A stretch of DNA of 64,000 nt, taken from positions 186,001 through 250,000 of the forward strand of contig NC_013422.1 in the NCBI RefSeq assembly GCF_000024765.1. The letters run 5' to 3'. Numbering within the stretch: position 1 is the first letter of the stretch; every line of letters starts with the position of its first letter. A model generated the notes under the pieces. The model saw only the letters and a list, made by a program, of their open reading frames with translations, did no database searches and was not told where the DNA came from. The DNA comes from Halothiobacillus neapolitanus c2 (GTDB taxonomy: Bacteria; Pseudomonadota; Gammaproteobacteria; Halothiobacillales; Halothiobacillaceae). Position numbers and translations under genes: made by a program. Shown here one piece after another: positions 61,198 through 64,000 of the stretch.

Positions 61198-62333
61198 AGC
61201 TGTTGATTGTAACCACCTCATACCCGGATGACAGCGACGGCGCAGCGGCGGCGGGTGTTTTTGTGCGCGATTTTGCCTTAGCCTTGGTTGAACAGGGGCA
61301 TCAAGTAAGCGTCATCGCGCCCAGCCAGACCAGCCGAATAACCGACGAAAATAACGTGCGCGTGCAACGCTTTGCGGTTCCCAAATTGCCGCTTTCATTA
61401 CTCAAACCCCATGATCCGCGCGATTGGACGGCCATAATCCACACGCTACGTCAGGGTCAGCACCATGTGAATCACATCTGCGCCACATACCGACCTGACT
61501 ACATCTTCGCGCTTTGGGCGCTACCCAGTGGCGCATGGGCACGGCAAGCATCCCGACGCTACGGCGTACCCTACGGGACGTGGGCATTGGGTAGCGACAT
61601 CTGGAGCCTAGGCAAAATCCCGCTCATCCGCCAAGGGTTGCGGCATGTATTGCGCCACGCCGCGCACCGCTATGCCGACGGCCTGCAACTGGCGCAGGAT
61701 GTGACAGACATTAGCGGCCTGAACTGCGATTTCCTACCCAGCGCAAGGCGGCTGCTTGTAACCAACCCACGCACCATCGCGTCCACGCCACCCTACCGAC
61801 TGGCCTTCCTCGGCCGCTGGCACCCCAACAAGGGCATCGACCTGCTGCTTGAGGTACTTGAACAACTGACCGATAACGATTGGCAGCGCATCGAACACCT
61901 ACGCATTTTCGGCGGCGGCGCCATGCACGCCCAAGTACATCAGCACTGCGCCCGCCTGATTGCGCTTGGTCGCCCCATTGAAATTGGCGGATTTCTCGAC
62001 CAAAGCGCCGCATCCGAACTCCTGAACTGGACCGATTTTGTACTGATTCCTTCGCGCATCGAAAGCATCCCGGTCATTTTCTCAGACGCCATGCAAGCCC
62101 GTCGCCCGGTGATTGCCATGCCGACCGGCGATCTTCCCGCTCTGCTCAATGAACACGGCTGCGGTGAGGTCGCCGCAGACATTTCGGCAGCCGCTTTTGC
62201 ATTCGCCCTGCGCAAGGCCTTGCAATCCAACGCCAGCGAATATGCCTCCGGGACTCAAAGTGCCTGTGCACGCTTTGATATTGCTGAATCTGCTCGGCGG
62301 TTTACCCGCAACATAGAACTGAGATCACAATGA
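61194..62333 (+). CDS. GT4-family glycosyltransferase
   Basis: This 379-residue cytoplasmic GT-B glycosyltransferase probably adds a sugar to a lipid-linked surface glycan. The N-terminal domain has ITTSYPDDSDGAAAAGVFVRDFALAL-like acceptor features (LLIVTTSYPDDSDG) and the C-terminal domain has LAFLGRWHPNKGIDLLLEVLEQL and the donor-binding region VLIPSRIESIPVIFSDAMQARRPVIA with the E-x7-E type arrangement. The linkage and donor cannot be told from sequence. It overlaps both neighbours by 4 bases. Confidence 0.9.
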   Translation: MKLLIVTTSYPDDSDGAAAAGVFVRDFALALVEQGHQVSVIAPSQTSRITDENNVRVQRFAVPKLPLSLLKPHDPRDWTAIIHTLRQGQHHVNHICATYRPDYIFALWALPSGAWARQASRRYGVPYGTWALGSDIWSLGKIPLIRQGLRHVLRHAAHRYADGLQLAQDVTDISGLNCDFLPSARRLLVTNPRTIASTPPYRLAFLGRWHPNKGIDLLLEVLEQLTDNDWQRIEHLRIFGGGAMHAQVHQHCARLIALGRPIEIGGFLDQSAASELLNWTDFVLIPSRIESIPVIFSDAMQARRPVIAMPTGDLPALLNEHGCGEVAADISAAAFAFALRKALQSNASEYASGTQSACARFDIAESARRFTRNIELRSQ

Positions 62334-63076
62334 GCGAATTTACAACACCAACAACCGATCCGCGCTGGGGAGCCGATAAACGCAATATAAAGGCGGAGCA
62401 GATTGCGCATATTTTGGAAAATTTGGGCCGCGTCAAACTCGAACAATCAAACGTCCTTGATATTGGCTGCGGAAGCGGGGGAATAGCCGCACATTTAGCA
62501 CCGCGTGTTCAGTCCATGACCGGCATGGACCCTGAACCATGGCCACGTTGGGATATATGGCTTGAGGCGCATCCCAACCTAAAATTTATGCAGGGAAGTG
62601 TCGAAAGTAACAGCCTCGAACCACATTCCTTTGACGTGATTATTTGTAATCAAGTGTACGAACACGTCCCCGACCCACAAGCACTTATCCAGCTCATTGC
62701 ACGGCTTATAAAACCGGAGGGCATCGTGTACTTTGCAGGACCCAATCTTCTTTTCCCCATAGAGCCGCATGTGTTTTGGCCATTCGTACATTGGATTCCA
62801 AGAGAACTAGCCATAAAAATCATGAAAGCATTTAGAGCAAAATATATTGATTATCTCGATGCTTATTCAACTCATTATTGGAAGTTAAAATCATGGCTTT
62901 CGCCTCAGTTTGAAATAAAAAATGCCATCCCCTTTTTAATACGAGAAACTCATCCCGTCATCAAGGATAAAAAAACACTAACAAGCCACATTCCGAGTAG
63001 TGTTTTATCCATCCTGACCCCGTTGACACCTGGCTTTGTTTTCCTGCTCAAACCCCGCGAAAATGTGATGAAATGA
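62330..63076 (+). CDS. SAM-dependent methyltransferase
   Basis: This 248-residue class I methyltransferase has motif I in VLDIGCGSGGIAAHLA, an acidic GMDPEPW after the second strand, and the later block DVIICNQVYEHVPDP and RLIKPEGIVYFAGPN. It is the second methyltransferase in the cluster and probably modifies a sugar or lipid carrier of the same glycan. From here on the DNA becomes more AT-rich than the rest of the window, a common sign of exchanged polysaccharide genes. It overlaps both neighbours by 4 bases. Confidence 0.88.
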   Translation: MSEFTTPTTDPRWGADKRNIKAEQIAHILENLGRVKLEQSNVLDIGCGSGGIAAHLAPRVQSMTGMDPEPWPRWDIWLEAHPNLKFMQGSVESNSLEPHSFDVIICNQVYEHVPDPQALIQLIARLIKPEGIVYFAGPNLLFPIEPHVFWPFVHWIPRELAIKIMKAFRAKYIDYLDAYSTHYWKLKSWLSPQFEIKNAIPFLIRETHPVIKDKKTLTSHIPSSVLSILTPLTPGFVFLLKPRENVMK

Positions 63077-63999
63077 GCTGGAGAAAAAAACCAATCTGGT
63101 TGATCCTTGCAGCCCTAATCACGCTGGGAAGTTTTATCTGGCTAGTTCTGTTGCTTAAAGATGGCTTTATTCAAATAATGGAGCAAGGAATGAGCCTGAA
63201 TACACCAGCGCTCGCGTTGTCTTGGATTCTTGCCGTTGCTGCAACCTTCATCACATCCCAAATTTTCTTCAACATAATGCAGGCATCTGGAGCCAGGTTT
63301 TCATCATTTCATGAAGCGTGTGAGCTTAACTTTACCGCGCAAGTCATGCGGCATCTGCCAGGACGTTTTTTTGGTGTTGCTTACCAAGTTGTCAAAGCCA
63401 AACATGTCGCAAATACTGCGGAGTGGATTTGTGGAAATATCGCCATCATCCTGCTTTCAACTTGGCTTGCGCTGGTTTTTTCATCAATTATTCTGATTGC
63501 TCTGGAAAAAAACATGGCCCTCGCCTTTATGATATTGATATCCACTTTATCTGCACCATTTATTATTTACGGCATAAATTTGTTGCTAGGTCATTTCAGC
63601 TCGAAAAACCAAAAAATCGAAAAATTTATTAAAATATTCCATGCCGTGCCAAAAGCCCTTTTCTCTGCCAAGGGCCGCCGCGCTCTAGCATGGGGAACCA
63701 TTTCATGGTGTGTATATGCAATGGCTTGGGCGGCTTTCGGCGAGGCTCTACCCTTGGAAAGTTGGCACGATGGTTTAATCCTTGGCGCCCTGTACACGCT
63801 GGCTTGGGCGATTGGTTTTTTCAGCCTCATTACACCATCGGGCTTAGGCGTGCGCGAACTTGCCTTTGCCCTGCTGGCATCAAGCTATCCACCGGAAATT
63901 TTGCTCTTTGTAAGCGTTGCCGCTAGATTAGGCTTAATGCTAGCCGACTTTGTTTTGGGTATTGTGTTTTTAGTGACTGCGAAGCGTGAGATTTTATGA
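63073..63999 (+). CDS. Multi-pass membrane protein, flippase/LPG-synthase-like (YbhN family)
   Basis: This 308-residue protein has about eight membrane segments and resembles the lysylphosphatidylglycerol-synthase N-terminal/YbhN family. Typical stretches are LNFTAQVMRHLPGRFFGVAYQVVKA near the N-terminal third and SLITPSGLGVRELAFALL near the C-terminus. Such proteins in glycan clusters are often suggested to move lipid-linked intermediates, but this is not proven. The stop TGA at 63997-63999 overlaps an ATG at 63996, so the next gene of the operon begins in the last 5 bases of the window. Confidence 0.8.
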   Translation: MSWRKKPIWLILAALITLGSFIWLVLLLKDGFIQIMEQGMSLNTPALALSWILAVAATFITSQIFFNIMQASGARFSSFHEACELNFTAQVMRHLPGRFFGVAYQVVKAKHVANTAEWICGNIAIILLSTWLALVFSSIILIALEKNMALAFMILISTLSAPFIIYGINLLLGHFSSKNQKIEKFIKIFHAVPKALFSAKGRRALAWGTISWCVYAMAWAAFGEALPLESWHDGLILGALYTLAWAIGFFSLITPSGLGVRELAFALLASSYPPEILLFVSVAARLGLMLADFVLGIVFLVTAKREIL

Positions 64000-64000
64000 C

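Noticed and set aside
63600-63625. Sequence resembling the MITE end (CAGCTCGAAAAACC) in the last gene
   Set aside because: It is in the coding sequence of the membrane protein, has no matching second end and no duplication; chance similarity.

Overview
The window looks like chromosomal DNA of a moderately halotolerant, chemolithoautotrophic gammaproteobacterium, most likely Halothiobacillus (close to H. neapolitanus). Three things point there. The DabA/DabB inorganic-carbon transporter with a divergent LysR regulator has its predicted zinc/active-site residues at C351, D353, H524 and C539, the numbering known for H. neapolitanus DabA2. There is a Tat-exported HiPIP. Two complete compatible-solute pathways (ectoine and sucrose) are present. 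No rRNA, tRNA, CRISPR array, prophage or transposase gene was recognised.

Layout. 1-7.1 kb: a Bat-type operon (MoxR ATPase, DUF58, DUF4381, two VWA proteins, BatD-like). 7.1-11.2 kb: a thioredoxin-fold protein, HiPIP, SelO and an OpgC-like acyltransferase. 11.3-13.6 kb: ectABC. 13.8-17.9 kb: inositol-phosphatase family protein, tandem rhodanese, DUF2076 protein and RibF. 18-20 kb: an AT-rich EcoRV-like restriction-modification pair flanked by the two halves of a local dispersed repeat. 20-28.3 kb: an RND heavy-metal efflux operon diverging from an OmpR/EnvZ-type two-component system. 28.3-30.7 kb: glnA behind a likely sigma-54/NtrC promoter, then tspO. 30.9-36.4 kb: dabB-dabA and the divergent LysR gene. 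36.4-39.8 kb: DUF3817, arfB, YaeQ and a DUF255 thioredoxin-like protein. 40-46 kb: three exported proteins (PhoX-like lipoprotein, diheme lipoprotein, PKD/endonuclease-phosphatase protein). 46.2-50.5 kb: small exported proteins and lolCD. 50.6-55.3 kb: a sucrose operon (GH100 invertase, sucrose-phosphate synthase, sucrose-phosphatase). 55.5-58 kb: MscS channel, a type IV pilin-like protein and MtgA. 58-64 kb: the start of a surface-polysaccharide cluster with a HepT/MntA toxin-antitoxin pair embedded in it; it continues past the window.

The genes fit a salt-exposed autotroph: ectoine and sucrose are made under osmotic load, an MscS channel next to the sucrose operon could release solutes on down-shock, DabAB accumulates bicarbonate, and glnA is under nitrogen control.

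The least expected signal is repeat biology. At least two related MITE-like families (about 143-164 bp and 110 bp) share inverted ends of the form GGGCACCTCGAAAAACC and make 4-bp target duplications. One copy lies in frame inside a signal-peptide gene (adding 38 codons), one splits the centre of a palindrome in a third repeat family, one touches a stop codon, one separates moxR from its operon partner, and a degenerate copy appears to carry the whole EcoRV-like system as cargo.
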